A stretch of DNA of 28,145 nucleotides from NCBI GenBank assembly GCA_036741795.1, contig DAINRO010000030.1, positions 1 to 28,145 on the forward strand, given 5' to 3'. Source of the stretch: DATKKM01 sp036741795. GTDB lineage: Bacteria; Chloroflexota; Dehalococcoidia; SM23-28-2; RBG-16-64-32. Under the pieces are notes generated by a model. The model saw nothing but the letters and a program-made list of their open reading frames with translations. It was not told the origin of the DNA and ran no database searches. Below, piece after piece: positions 1 through 7,321 of this stretch. Position numbers and translations under genes: made by a program. The first letter of the stretch is position 1. Every line of letters begins with the position of its first letter.

Positions 1-77
1 TGGTCGGGGCGCTCGGATTTGAACCGAGGACCTCCTGACCCCCAGTCAGGTGCGCTGCCGGACTGCGCCACGCCCCG
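1..77 (-). tRNA. tRNA-Pro (anticodon GGG), CCA encoded
   Basis: Read on the minus strand this folds into a complete cloverleaf. A 7-bp acceptor stem (CGGGGCG with CGCCCCG) is followed by discriminator A and an encoded CCA at 3-1. The anticodon stem CCTGA/TCAGG encloses the 7-base loop CTGGGGG, giving anticodon GGG with G37, as expected for proline tRNAs that read CCC and CCU. The T stem CTCGG/CCGAG carries the loop TTCAAAT. The 5' end lies 30 bp beyond the stop codon of the membrane-protein gene on the same strand, so it could be co-transcribed or have its own promoter; no convincing separate promoter was seen. Confidence 0.97.
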
Positions 78-107
78 ATTGAACTATCGTAGCACGAAGG
101 TTGGGGG

Positions 108-935
108 TTATATCCCTCCGGAGAAGGCGATAATGGCGACGCCGGCTGCGCCGACACAGGCGAACTCAGCGGCGGCCCTGAGGTTGAGCTTGTCCGCGAG
201 GTAAGTGTGCATGAGGCCGGCGATCATGTAGAACGTGAGCAGCAAGAATACGGCGGCGGCACTGGCTTCGAGGGGCAGGAAGTGCGTGGCCCACGCGGCC
301 TCGGCGACGAGCAGGCCAGTCGCCATTGCATAGAGAATGGTTCGGGTGGTTTCCATCCCTTCCTCGCGCAGGACCTCGATCGCGAGCATGACGCTGACGA
401 TGCCTGCGGCAAAGGCGGCAGTGAAGAGGTCCAGGTCGAAGTCGTAGATGGCGACGAAGAAGAGGAACGCGACCACGTAGGTCGCGATATTCAGAACCAG
501 GCGCGCCCGGTGATACGCAGGCTCATCCCGGTCGACCGATTCGTATTCCCCGTAGAGGATCGCCCAGTAGGGCACGACCGAGGCGAGGCCGACGGCGAGA
601 GCGGCGTAACCGGTGGCGACTTCTTCGAGGAAGATGCCGAGTGCCAGGGTGAACAGCACAGGAACGAACAAGAAGAGGGCGGTGTCATCGAGACGCTGGA
701 AGTTGGCGCGGGGATTGTGGCGAACGATGCCGTCGGTTCCGATGGCGGCGAGGCCGCACAAGAGCAGAAGCAGCCAGTTCTGGCTGGGCTCGATCGCGAG
801 GTAGGCGGTCATGCCCAATGCAAGCACCACCGCGAGGATATGGATCCGATCCAGGCGACTAACAGTTTCGGTCAGGGCGAGCGTGGCCCGCTGGGCGACC
901 CGATCGTCGGGGCGGGCACGCGTGAATTGCTTCAC
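108..935 (-). CDS. Polytopic membrane protein of unknown function
   Basis: A 275-residue protein that I do not recognise. After about 30 polar N-terminal residues it is almost entirely hydrophobic, with roughly seven to eight membrane-spanning stretches separated by short charged loops (for example DRDEPAYHRARL and EVLREEGMETTR). No catalytic motif stands out. The longest ORF begins at a TTG at 944, but that codon overlaps the -10-like TAACCT (949-944). A GTG at 935-933 lies 2 bases after the start predicted from TTGACA-N18-TAACCT, so I prefer it; no Shine-Dalgarno precedes either start. The gene lies between mfd and tRNA-Pro on the same strand. A small-molecule transporter or membrane-assembly factor is possible, but the sequence does not decide. 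Confidence 0.75.
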   Translation of the reverse strand: MKQFTRARPDDRVAQRATLALTETVSRLDRIHILAVVLALGMTAYLAIEPSQNWLLLLLCGLAAIGTDGIVRHNPRANFQRLDDTALFLFVPVLFTLALGIFLEEVATGYAALAVGLASVVPYWAILYGEYESVDRDEPAYHRARLVLNIATYVVAFLFFVAIYDFDLDLFTAAFAAGIVSVMLAIEVLREEGMETTRTILYAMATGLLVAEAAWATHFLPLEASAAAVFLLLTFYMIAGLMHTYLADKLNLRAAAEFACVGAAGVAIIAFSGGI

Positions 936-943
936 GAGGAGCA

Positions 944-973
944 AGGTTAACCGCCGGTGAGAGAGGCTGTCAA
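944..973 (-). promoter_or_regulatory. Promoter for the membrane-protein gene
   Basis: On the minus strand a perfect -35 TTGACA (973-968) is followed after 18 bp by TAACCT (949-944), which keeps the TAnnnT core of a -10 box. The predicted start is near 937, two bases before the GTG at 935, so the message would be almost leaderless. The 108-bp gap after mfd also holds a short GA-repeat near 1001-1010 and nothing else recognisable. Confidence 0.5.
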
Positions 974-1052
974 CCGGATGGGCACGTGTGCGTGACGTAA
1001 GAGAGAGAGAATGGACATAACCTAACCCTACAGATGGTCTGACGTTGCCCCG

Positions 1053-4000
1053 TTAGGCCGGAGAAGGCTCTAGAGCGGGATTTACAGTCGACAATAACTC
1101 TAGCGTTTGCACCAACCTCTTCCGCCAGTCATCGCCAAGATCAATTCGCACAAGGCGCGAACCAGTCTGAACGCCACGGGGCGCGGACGCTTCGAAGGTC
1201 TCGCGCGGCACCTCGAATCCCTCCTTCAGGCGGATCGCTGCGGTGGCGCCCTCAGTGATGATGGATTGAACGGAGGCTTGCCGGGCGAGCGTCTTCACGC
1301 TGACGACGTACAGGAGATTGCGGGCGAGCGGCGGGGGCGGTCCGAAGCGGTCGACGATCTCCCGGGCGAGGGCCGCAACCTCTTCATCGTCCTGTGCCGC
1401 GCTCAGGCGCTGGTACAGCGCGAGTCGGACGTTCAGGTCTGGGACGTAGGAAGGAGGGAGGTGGGCCGATATGGGAAGGTCGATCGTGATATCAGGTCCG
1501 TCCGCCTCAGGCTCGGGAGTTTCGCCTCTCTGCAGGGCGCGGAAGCGCTCCACGGCGTTGTTGAGAAGGCGGACATAGAGGTCGAAACCGATGGCCGCCA
1601 TGTATCCGCTTTGTTCAGCGCCGAGAAGGTTGCCGGCGCCCCTTATCTCGAGGTCGCGCATGGCGATCTGGAAACCTGCCCCCAGTTCCGTCGCTTCGAA
1701 GATCGCCTGGAGTCGCATGCGGGCGGCGTCTGTCATGCGGCCGGTACGCTCGAACAGGAGGTAGGCGTACGCGCGGTGAGCACCACGGCCGACTCGGCCG
1801 CGCAGCTGGTAGAGCTGCGAAAGGCCGAGCTTGTCTGCGTGGTTGATGATGATCGTGTTGACGTTGGGGATGTCCAAACCGGACTCAATGATGGTAGTGC
1901 AGACGAGTACGTCCAGTTGTCCGTGGCTGAACTCGGTCATCACCCGTGCCAGTTCCTTTTCGTCCATCTGGCCGTGGCCGATGCCGATACGGGCTTCCGG
2001 GGCGATGTCGGCGAGCTTCGTCGCGATACTGGTGATGTTGTGGACGCGGTTGTGTACGAAGTACACCTGCCCGCCGCGCTCCAGCTCACGCACGATCGCT
2101 TCGTGAACCAGCCGTTGGTCGAACTCGGACACGTAAGTCTTGATCGGGAGGCGTTCCTCGGGCGGAGTGTCCATCGTGGACATATCACGGATGCCGCCGA
2201 GCGCCATGTACAGCGTGCGGGGAATGGGAGTGGCCGAGAGGGTTAGGACGTCTGCATCCCGCCGGAGTTGCTTCAAGTGCTCCTTGTGACTCACGCCGAA
2301 GCGCTGCTCCTCGTCGACGATGACCAACCCTAAGTCCTTGAACCGGACATCCTTCTGGATCAGCCGATGGGTGCCGATGACGATGTCGATTGTGCCCTCG
2401 GCGAGGCCCTCGACGACCTGGCGCTGTTCCTGGTCCGTTCGGAATCGTGAGAGCACATCGACGCGAGTCGGAAAGGCGCCGAGCCTCTCGCGGAACGTCT
2501 CATAGTGCTGCTGGGCCAGCACGGTTGTCGGGACGAGGACAGCGACCTGCTTGCCGTCCATCACCGCCTTGAATGCGGCGCGGATGGCGACCTCGGTCTT
2601 GCCGTAGCCGACGTCTCCGCAGACCAACCTGTCCATGGGGCGCGGTGTCTGCATGTCGGACTTTGTGGCCGTTATCGCGGCGAGCTGGTCTGGCGTCTCG
2701 ACGTAAGGGAACGAGGACTCGAGTTCGGCCTGCCAGGCGGTGTCAGCGGAAAATGCGTAGCCGGGGAGGGCCTCGCGTGCGGCGTATAGCGCAAGAAGTT
2801 CTTTGGCCATCTCCGCGACGGCGCGGCGGGCGCGTTGTTTGGCCCGTGCCCACTCGCCACTGGTCAGGCGAGTCAGGGAAGGCGCACGGTCAGAAGGGCC
2901 GATGTAGCGAGTGACCCGGTCAACCTGGTCACTTGGAACGAAAAGGCGGTCACCCTCGGCGTAGTGGAGTTCGAGGTATTCGCGCTCGGTATCGTCGATC
3001 GTGCGGTGGATGAGCCCCGCGAACTTACCGATGCCGTGATCGATATGAACGACGAGGGTGCCTGGGGTCAGGTCCGAAAGGAAGAGTTCGCGATTTACGG
3101 ACTTACGTGGCTGGGCGCGCCGTTGCTTGACGAAGCCGAACACCTCGTGGTCTGTGAGCACCGTCAGATCCGGCAGCTTCCATCCCTCGGAAAGAGACCC
3201 CTGGACGAGGGCCACCATCGGCTTGTCGTCCGGGAGCGTGGTCGACACCGCGGCGGGCTGACCCTCCTCCTGGAACATCTCCGAGAGCCGCTGGGCCTGC
3301 TGGGAGACGATCATCGTTTGTTGGCCGGCCTTCGCGCTGGAGACGACGTCCTGCACGAGCTTGCGAAGCTGGCCGCCATAGGCGGGCGCGGCGGTGAACG
3401 GTGGTCTGACCACGTCGATTGCCCAGCGAGACAGAATGAGAGTGCGCCCAATGGAGTCGAGCCTCGACTTGATGGTGGCCCAGTTTTCGAAGGGCCTTGG
3501 CAGACCCTTTGGGATGTCGCCGGTCTCCTCGAGCTCGGATCGGCTGCGTGCGGCTTCCGTCTCCTCCTCATCGATCGCGGCGCGACAATCGTCCTCCTCG
3601 TCAACGATGACCAGGGATCCAGGAGCGACGTGATCGAGAATTGTGGCGGAAGCAAGGAACTGGACGTAGAAGTCTCGGTCCCGGAACGAGAGGCCGGAGC
3701 GCAGGAGGGCGATCTCCTCCTCGAATCGCTCTCGCACCTCGGGTGGACAGCTGGAGTAGTTGAGCTTCTCCAGAGACGCGAGATCGCCGGCGGGTTCTGT
3801 TCGGCCGATCTCCTGGGCAGGGCCGATTAGTGCCTCGTCCACAGTGCGTACCGTGCGCTGGGTATCAAGCGTGAAGTGGCGGATGCTCTCCACCTCATCG
3901 CCCAGGAATTCGATGCGGATGGGATCGTCCTCGTGGGGCGAGAACACGTCCACGATCCCCCCGCGACGGCTGGCGTCGCCGGGTTCTTGCACGAGCGGCT

Positions 4001-4499
4001 CGATGCGGTATCCGAGACGCTCGACGGACCGCAGCAGTTCGTCCATCTTCGTGCGGTCACCAGTCCGCAGGGTGATGGACTCGGCGGAGGCGGCGGAAGG
4101 GGTGAGCGTCCTCTGGGACACGGCGAGTGCTGAGGCGACGATCACGGCGGGGCGCCCCTCGCGCAGGGCCGAGAGGGCGGCAAGGCGGTCCCGGACGGTG
4201 AGAGGGTCGGGAATCAGCCGCTCGTACGGAAGCGCGTCGCGCTCGGGAAAGCGGAGTACGGGGATGTCGGTTCCGAGCCAGGCGGCCAGCTCCTCGGTAA
4301 GCGTTTCGGCGCGAGCAGGACGAGCGGTGAGCAGCAGGACCGGCGCCGATTCATGGCGGAGGAGGGACGCGAGCAAAGCGGGCTTGGCGGAGTCGTTGAC
4401 CCCGGCGACAAGGCGTGCTGTAGGGCCGTCAAGCCCTTCGGCCACGGCCCTTACTTCATCGCGGTTGTTTATTGCCGGGAAAAGCCCCGATAGGTCCAT
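1053..4499 (-). CDS. mfd: Transcription-repair coupling factor Mfd
   Basis: An 1148-residue ATP-dependent translocase that removes stalled RNA polymerase and recruits UvrA for nucleotide-excision repair; the length is normal for the family. The N-terminal third is the UvrB-like module, with the P-loop degenerated to VNDSAKP near residue 34. The polymerase-interacting domain lies around 475-530 (LTPGTLVVHIDHGIGKF). The translocase domain shows Walker A GDVGYGKT at 628-635, DEEQRFG at 729-735, SATPIPRT at 755-762 and QLRGRVGR. The C-terminal TRCF domain follows. The ATG at 4499 has AGGA a suitable distance upstream. It lies 84 bp downstream of pth, a common pairing, and is probably transcribed with it, past a hairpin in the gap. 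Confidence 0.98.
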   Translation of the reverse strand: MDLSGLFPAINNRDEVRAVAEGLDGPTARLVAGVNDSAKPALLASLLRHESAPVLLLTARPARAETLTEELAAWLGTDIPVLRFPERDALPYERLIPDPLTVRDRLAALSALREGRPAVIVASALAVSQRTLTPSAASAESITLRTGDRTKMDELLRSVERLGYRIEPLVQEPGDASRRGGIVDVFSPHEDDPIRIEFLGDEVESIRHFTLDTQRTVRTVDEALIGPAQEIGRTEPAGDLASLEKLNYSSCPPEVRERFEEEIALLRSGLSFRDRDFYVQFLASATILDHVAPGSLVIVDEEDDCRAAIDEEETEAARSRSELEETGDIPKGLPRPFENWATIKSRLDSIGRTLILSRWAIDVVRPPFTAAPAYGGQLRKLVQDVVSSAKAGQQTMIVSQQAQRLSEMFQEEGQPAAVSTTLPDDKPMVALVQGSLSEGWKLPDLTVLTDHEVFGFVKQRRAQPRKSVNRELFLSDLTPGTLVVHIDHGIGKFAGLIHRTIDDTEREYLELHYAEGDRLFVPSDQVDRVTRYIGPSDRAPSLTRLTSGEWARAKQRARRAVAEMAKELLALYAAREALPGYAFSADTAWQAELESSFPYVETPDQLAAITATKSDMQTPRPMDRLVCGDVGYGKTEVAIRAAFKAVMDGKQVAVLVPTTVLAQQHYETFRERLGAFPTRVDVLSRFRTDQEQRQVVEGLAEGTIDIVIGTHRLIQKDVRFKDLGLVIVDEEQRFGVSHKEHLKQLRRDADVLTLSATPIPRTLYMALGGIRDMSTMDTPPEERLPIKTYVSEFDQRLVHEAIVRELERGGQVYFVHNRVHNITSIATKLADIAPEARIGIGHGQMDEKELARVMTEFSHGQLDVLVCTTIIESGLDIPNVNTIIINHADKLGLSQLYQLRGRVGRGAHRAYAYLLFERTGRMTDAARMRLQAIFEATELGAGFQIAMRDLEIRGAGNLLGAEQSGYMAAIGFDLYVRLLNNAVERFRALQRGETPEPEADGPDITIDLPISAHLPPSYVPDLNVRLALYQRLSAAQDDEEVAALAREIVDRFGPPPPLARNLLYVVSVKTLARQASVQSIITEGATAAIRLKEGFEVPRETFEASAPRGVQTGSRLVRIDLGDDWRKRLVQTLELLSTVNPALEPSPA

Positions 4500-4522
4500 C
4501 TGATCCTCGCGAATAACGCTTT

Positions 4523-4550
4523 AAGGGGCCGCGGACGAACCGGGCCCCTT
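4523..4550 (-). terminator. GC-rich hairpin between pth and mfd
   Basis: AAGGGGCC (4523-4530) and GGCCCCTT (4543-4550) form a perfect 8-bp stem around a 12-base loop. On the minus strand, after pth, the right-hand arm runs into TTAAAG rather than a true T-tract. It may therefore be an inefficient terminator or an mRNA-stabilising or processing hairpin that sets the ratio of pth to mfd. Confidence 0.4.
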
Positions 4551-4583
4551 CCGTATTTGCTTGATCTCTATTGTACCAGTAGG

Positions 4584-5183
4584 TCAGGACGCTTGGTCGC
4601 GGTTGTAGTAGTTCATTGCCGCCTCCAACCCCTCGGCGACCGTCATTTCGATGGCTTTTGCCGCGCGCGACACAGCGTCCTGGAGTGTCTTCGCCAGTTG
4701 TGGCGGCGGGTCGCTGAGCACGTAGTCGGCGACATGCTCCGGGTCCCAGGTGGGTTCGCCGTCAACATGGGGGCGGCCAATACCGATGCGGATGCGTGGG
4801 AAGTCCCTGGAGCCGAGCGAAGCAATGATCGACTTCAACCCCTTGTAGCCGCCGTCGCCGCCGTGGGGGCGGATGCGGACGCGGCCGGCGGGAAGATCGA
4901 GGTCGTCGTACACAACGAGGAGATGATCCGGGTCGATCTTCCACTTGCGGATGGCCGGTGATACGGCATCGCCGCTCTTGTTCACGTAGGTGCGAGGCTT
5001 CAGGAGGACGGCGGGAGTGCCATTAATAGTGCCGTTACCCACGGTGGCAAGGGTACCGGCCTTAAGCTTCACGCCATGGGCTCTTGCCAGGCGGTTGATG
5101 CACCAGTAGCCCACGTTGTGCTTGTTGTGGGAGTACTCAGGCCCCGGGTTGCCCAGACCGACGATCAGCCAGCGGTCAGCCAC
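4584..5183 (-). CDS. pth: Peptidyl-tRNA hydrolase
   Basis: A 199-residue enzyme that releases peptides from peptidyl-tRNAs dropped by the ribosome. The family signature VGLGNPGPEYSHNKHNVGY is present, with the substrate-binding Asn at 12 and the catalytic His at 22. TYVNKSG holds Asn68, and VYDDLDLP holds Asp93/94, the partner of the catalytic His. The usual GGHNGLKS loop reads GGYKGLKS, so the His-Asn pair equivalent to E. coli 113-114 is Tyr-Lys; several bacterial lineages vary here. The start is GTG at 5183, directly before the conserved WLIVGLGNPG. There is no well-placed Shine-Dalgarno, but TAGAAT lies exactly six bases upstream, suggesting a leaderless message. It precedes mfd and follows rpmB on the same strand. 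Confidence 0.97.
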   Translation of the reverse strand: MADRWLIVGLGNPGPEYSHNKHNVGYWCINRLARAHGVKLKAGTLATVGNGTINGTPAVLLKPRTYVNKSGDAVSPAIRKWKIDPDHLLVVYDDLDLPAGRVRIRPHGGDGGYKGLKSIIASLGSRDFPRIRIGIGRPHVDGEPTWDPEHVADYVLSDPPPQLAKTLQDAVSRAAKAIEMTVAEGLEAAMNYYNRDQAS

Positions 5184-5189
5184 GGGCCC

Positions 5190-5195
5190 ATTCTA
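5190..5195 (-). promoter_or_regulatory. -10 box for a leaderless pth transcript
   Basis: On the minus strand TAGAAT (5195-5190; five of six to TATAAT) is followed by GGGCCC and then the pth GTG, placing the predicted first transcribed base at the G of the start codon. No good -35 is seen. Further upstream, TCCGCTCAC occurs twice in direct orientation 24 bp apart (complement at 5215-5223 and 5239-5247), which could be an activator or repressor site. Confidence 0.5.
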
Positions 5196-5257
5196 CCTTT
5201 CGAGTTTCCCCAGGGTGAGCGGAAGGGGCGAGATCAGCGTGAGCGGATGGGACGGAA

Positions 5258-5467
5258 TCAGGCGGGGTTCTTTGTGGTCGTGCGGATGCAGCGGGTGCAG
5301 ATCTTGAGCCGCACGGGGACGCCAGCGATGACGAATGTCTTATTTTGCACGTTAGCCTTGAACGTCCGGTTTGTGCGCGGAGCCTTGCGCTCCCAGCGCC
5401 CGGAGTGCTTGTGCCGGATATTGCGTCCGTAGGCAGTAGTTTTGCCGCAGACGTCACACTTGGCCAT
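5258..5467 (-). CDS. rpmB: 50S ribosomal protein L28, zinc-ribbon form
   Basis: A 69-residue large-subunit protein. It begins MAKCDVCGK and keeps the L28 pattern with HSGRWERKAPRTNRTFKANVQ in the middle. Cys4/Cys7 and Cys57/Cys60 form two CxxC knuckles, so this is the zinc-binding paralogue type rather than the Cys-free form. An in-frame upstream start exists at 5542, but the ATG at 5467 is the family start and has AAAGGG about nine bases upstream. The gene is divergent from fakA; the rpmB/fakA(yloV) pairing is also known in Firmicutes. A hairpin-forming inverted repeat falls within its predicted 5' leader. Confidence 0.97.
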   Translation of the reverse strand: MAKCDVCGKTTAYGRNIRHKHSGRWERKAPRTNRTFKANVQNKTFVIAGVPVRLKICTRCIRTTTKNPA

Positions 5468-5479
5468 GATGATGTTCCC

Positions 5480-5508
5480 TTTACGATGAAAACGGGCGCT
5501 GATAGAAT
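5480..5508 (+). promoter_or_regulatory. Predicted fakA promoter (extended -10)
   Basis: TTTACG (5480-5485), a 17-bp spacer, then TGA directly before TAGAAT (5503-5508) make an extended -10 promoter with predicted start near 5515. It overlaps the rpmB promoter head to head, and both would begin transcription at about the same base pair. The -10 sits in the loop of an inverted repeat. Confidence 0.5.
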
Positions 5509-5516
5509 GCGCCCGT
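5492..5516. repeat. Inverted repeat over the rpmB/fakA divergent promoters
   Basis: ACGGGCGC (5492-5499) and GCGCCCGT (5509-5516) are perfect 8-bp arms separated by nine bases that contain the fakA -10 box. As DNA it could be an operator controlling both directions. In the rpmB transcript it would form a leader hairpin, a possible site for ribosomal-protein feedback. The sequence does not choose between these. Confidence 0.5.
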
Positions 5517-5521
5517 CGAGC

Positions 5522-5550
5522 ATGGTAGCATTCCCGCCCCACACGAGCAA
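5522..5550 (-). promoter_or_regulatory. Predicted rpmB promoter
   Basis: On the minus strand TTGCTC (5550-5545) and TACCAT (5527-5522) are separated by 17 bp. The predicted start is near 5515, giving a leader of about 48 bases that contains the Shine-Dalgarno and the 5492-5516 inverted repeat. The -10 matches four of six and the -35 three of six, so this is a moderate prediction. Confidence 0.4.
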
Positions 5551-5584
5551 CACACAGAACACGTCCCAGCGCGACGCCAGATGA
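5522..5584 (+). CDS. Putative 20-codon leader ORF coupled to fakA
   Basis: An ATG seven bases after the predicted fakA transcription start opens a 20-codon frame. Its TGA (5582-5584) overlaps the fakA ATG (5581-5583) in an ATGA arrangement. fakA has no Shine-Dalgarno of its own, so translation of this leader followed by re-initiation would explain how fakA is read. The peptide is polar with several Thr, Ser, Asn and Gln residues and has no run of one amino acid that would suggest classical attenuation. A chance overlap cannot be excluded. Confidence 0.4.
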   Translation: MVAFPPHTSNTQNTSQRDAR

Positions 5585-7236
5585 CGCCCGACGAGCCGAT
5601 CACCGCGCTCAACGGCCCTCAACTAAGAGAACTCTTTTCCGCCGCCACTCGCTGGCTCGAGGCACACCGCGAGCGGGTGAACTCCATCAACGTTTTCCCC
5701 GTTCCCGATGGCGACACCGGCACGAATATGCTCCTCACCATGCGCGCCGCCATGGAGGGCGCCGACTCCTGCACTGACACTTCCGCCGGCGCGATGATGG
5801 CGGCAATGTCACACGGCGCCTTGATGGGTGCCCGGGGCAACTCCGGTGTGATCCTCTCTCAGCTCCTGCGCGGCTGTGCCCGCGCCATGGAGGGCAAACG
5901 TGAGGTGGATGACGCCATTATCGCGGCGGCCCTGGACGAAGGAGCGAAGGCCGCCTATAGCGCCGTCACGAACCCCGCCGAGGGCACCATCCTGACGGTT
6001 GCCCGCGAGTCCGCGGAGGCGCTTGCGGGAATGGATAGCGATGTCGGATCGCTGCTCGAAGCCGCGGCGAAGGCGGCCGCCGAGAGCGTCCAGCGGACCC
6101 CGGACCTGTTGCCCGTCCTGAAGGAAGCGGGCGTCGTCGACGCGGGTGGGGAGGGGCTACGAGTCCTGCTCGAAGGCATGGCCCGCCACCTCCGCGGTGA
6201 GCCGGTTGATGCTGACGCGGCCGGAATCGGCGAAGTCGATTCCGAGTGGGTCTCAGTCCTCGAGGGCCAGCACGCTGTGGAGTCCTCGTTGTTTGGCTAC
6301 TGCACGGAGGTCCTCGTGGAGGGCACCGTTGTCGACGTGGAGGCGATGCGCGAGAAGATGACAGCCCTCGGGGATTCAGTTCTCGTCGTCGGAGACGAGT
6401 CGCTCTTGCGCATCCACGTCCACACAGACTCTCCGGGCGAAGTGCTGAACGCTGGGACGGAGATGGGGTCCCTTATACAGGTGAAAGTCGACAACATGAA
6501 CCGCCAGGCGGAAAGCTTTGTCGAGCTGCACACGGAAGCTGACGCCTCGAACGGCGCGACGGGCGCGCCCCTCCACGAGGATCAGACGGTATCCTGCATC
6601 GCTGTCGCATCGGGTGAGGGTCTCGCCCAACTTTTCGTCGAGACAGGCTGCGCCCGGATCGTATCCGGCGGTCCGACGATGAACCCGAGCACCGCCGAGA
6701 TCCTCGAGGCCATCGAGGCCTGTCCGACGGAGGACGTCATAGTCCTACCCAACGACAAGAACATCATCATGGCCGCGGAGCAGGCCATCCCGCACACGAA
6801 GAAGAATGTTCGCGTCGTGAGAAGCCGGTCGATCCCCCAGGGGGTCGCTGCCATGCTGGCCTTCATCTACGACCACGACCTGGCCGAGAACGAAACGGAC
6901 ATGGCGGCGGCCTTACTGGCGGTGCGCACGATCGAGGTGACGAAGGCAGTTCGCAGCACAACCATCGGCGGCGTCAAGGTCGAGGCGGGCCAGGCTATTG
7001 CGGTGGTCGACGATGTGCTCAAGCAGTCCGGTACCTCGGCGGACGAAGTGGCTCTTGCGGCGATCGCTGGCCTGGAAGACACCTGTGAGCTGATCACGAT
7101 TTACCGCGGGGGGGATAGCACGCAAGAAGGCGCTGACGCCCTTGCAGAGTCGTTTCGCAGCAACTCAGGCGCAAGCGATGTACAGGTCATATTCGGGGGA
7201 CAGCCTCACTACGACTACATCCTCGGTGTCGAATAG
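5581..7236 (+). CDS. fakA: Fatty acid kinase, ATP-binding subunit FakA (YloV/DhaL family)
   Basis: A 551-residue protein, matching the usual length of FakA. It phosphorylates fatty acids presented by FakB, giving acyl-phosphate for phospholipid synthesis. The N-terminal DhaL/DAK2 domain carries NVFPVPDGDTGTNM with Mg-binding Asp43 and Asp45, and GARGNSGVILSQ at 83-94. The middle domain keeps the zinc-site pattern known from staphylococcal FakA: Cys241 in GYCTEV with His279 and His281 in RIHVHTD. The C-terminal third is the DegV-like domain (PNDKNIIMAAEQA near 395). The ATG at 5581 begins just before the conserved domain but has no Shine-Dalgarno; it overlaps the stop of a short leader ORF. 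fakB and recG follow on the same strand. Confidence 0.93.
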   Translation: MTPDEPITALNGPQLRELFSAATRWLEAHRERVNSINVFPVPDGDTGTNMLLTMRAAMEGADSCTDTSAGAMMAAMSHGALMGARGNSGVILSQLLRGCARAMEGKREVDDAIIAAALDEGAKAAYSAVTNPAEGTILTVARESAEALAGMDSDVGSLLEAAAKAAAESVQRTPDLLPVLKEAGVVDAGGEGLRVLLEGMARHLRGEPVDADAAGIGEVDSEWVSVLEGQHAVESSLFGYCTEVLVEGTVVDVEAMREKMTALGDSVLVVGDESLLRIHVHTDSPGEVLNAGTEMGSLIQVKVDNMNRQAESFVELHTEADASNGATGAPLHEDQTVSCIAVASGEGLAQLFVETGCARIVSGGPTMNPSTAEILEAIEACPTEDVIVLPNDKNIIMAAEQAIPHTKKNVRVVRSRSIPQGVAAMLAFIYDHDLAENETDMAAALLAVRTIEVTKAVRSTTIGGVKVEAGQAIAVVDDVLKQSGTSADEVALAAIAGLEDTCELITIYRGGDSTQEGADALAESFRSNSGASDVQVIFGGQPHYDYILGVE

Positions 7237-7277
7237 GCCCGCAAATCAACATAAAGGTGACAGGCTTACCGGATATT

Positions 7278-7305
7278 GACGCGTCCGCTGATATACTCGA
7301 CGCGT
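7278..7305 (+). promoter_or_regulatory. Predicted fakB promoter flanked by repeats
   Basis: TGA directly followed by TATACT (7292-7297) is a strong extended -10 box, with predicted start near 7304. No -35 at the usual distance is evident, as is common for extended -10 promoters. GACGCGT occurs on both sides (7278-7284 and 7299-7305); because ACGCGT is self-complementary, the pair also forms an inverted repeat around the -10. fakA has the same design with different arms. Confidence 0.5.
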
Positions 7306-7321
7306 TGGAAGGAGGCCCCGC

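Noticed and set aside
207..950. Long open frame antisense to the first membrane-protein gene
   Set aside because: It is a highly charged Gly/Glu/Asp/His-rich translation with no family resemblance, produced by the codon bias of the real gene on the other strand.
1001..1011. GA-repeat as a phase-variation tract
   Set aside because: The tract is short and lies between genes, not inside a coding region or between -10 and -35 elements, so slippage would have no obvious effect.
2835..3830. 331-codon plus-strand frame inside mfd
   Set aside because: mfd is unmistakable on the minus strand here; long antisense frames are expected in GC-rich coding DNA.
5176..5622. 148-codon minus-strand frame across the rpmB/fakA region
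   Set aside because: It overlaps rpmB out of frame and its sequence is uncharacteristic; rpmB explains the region.
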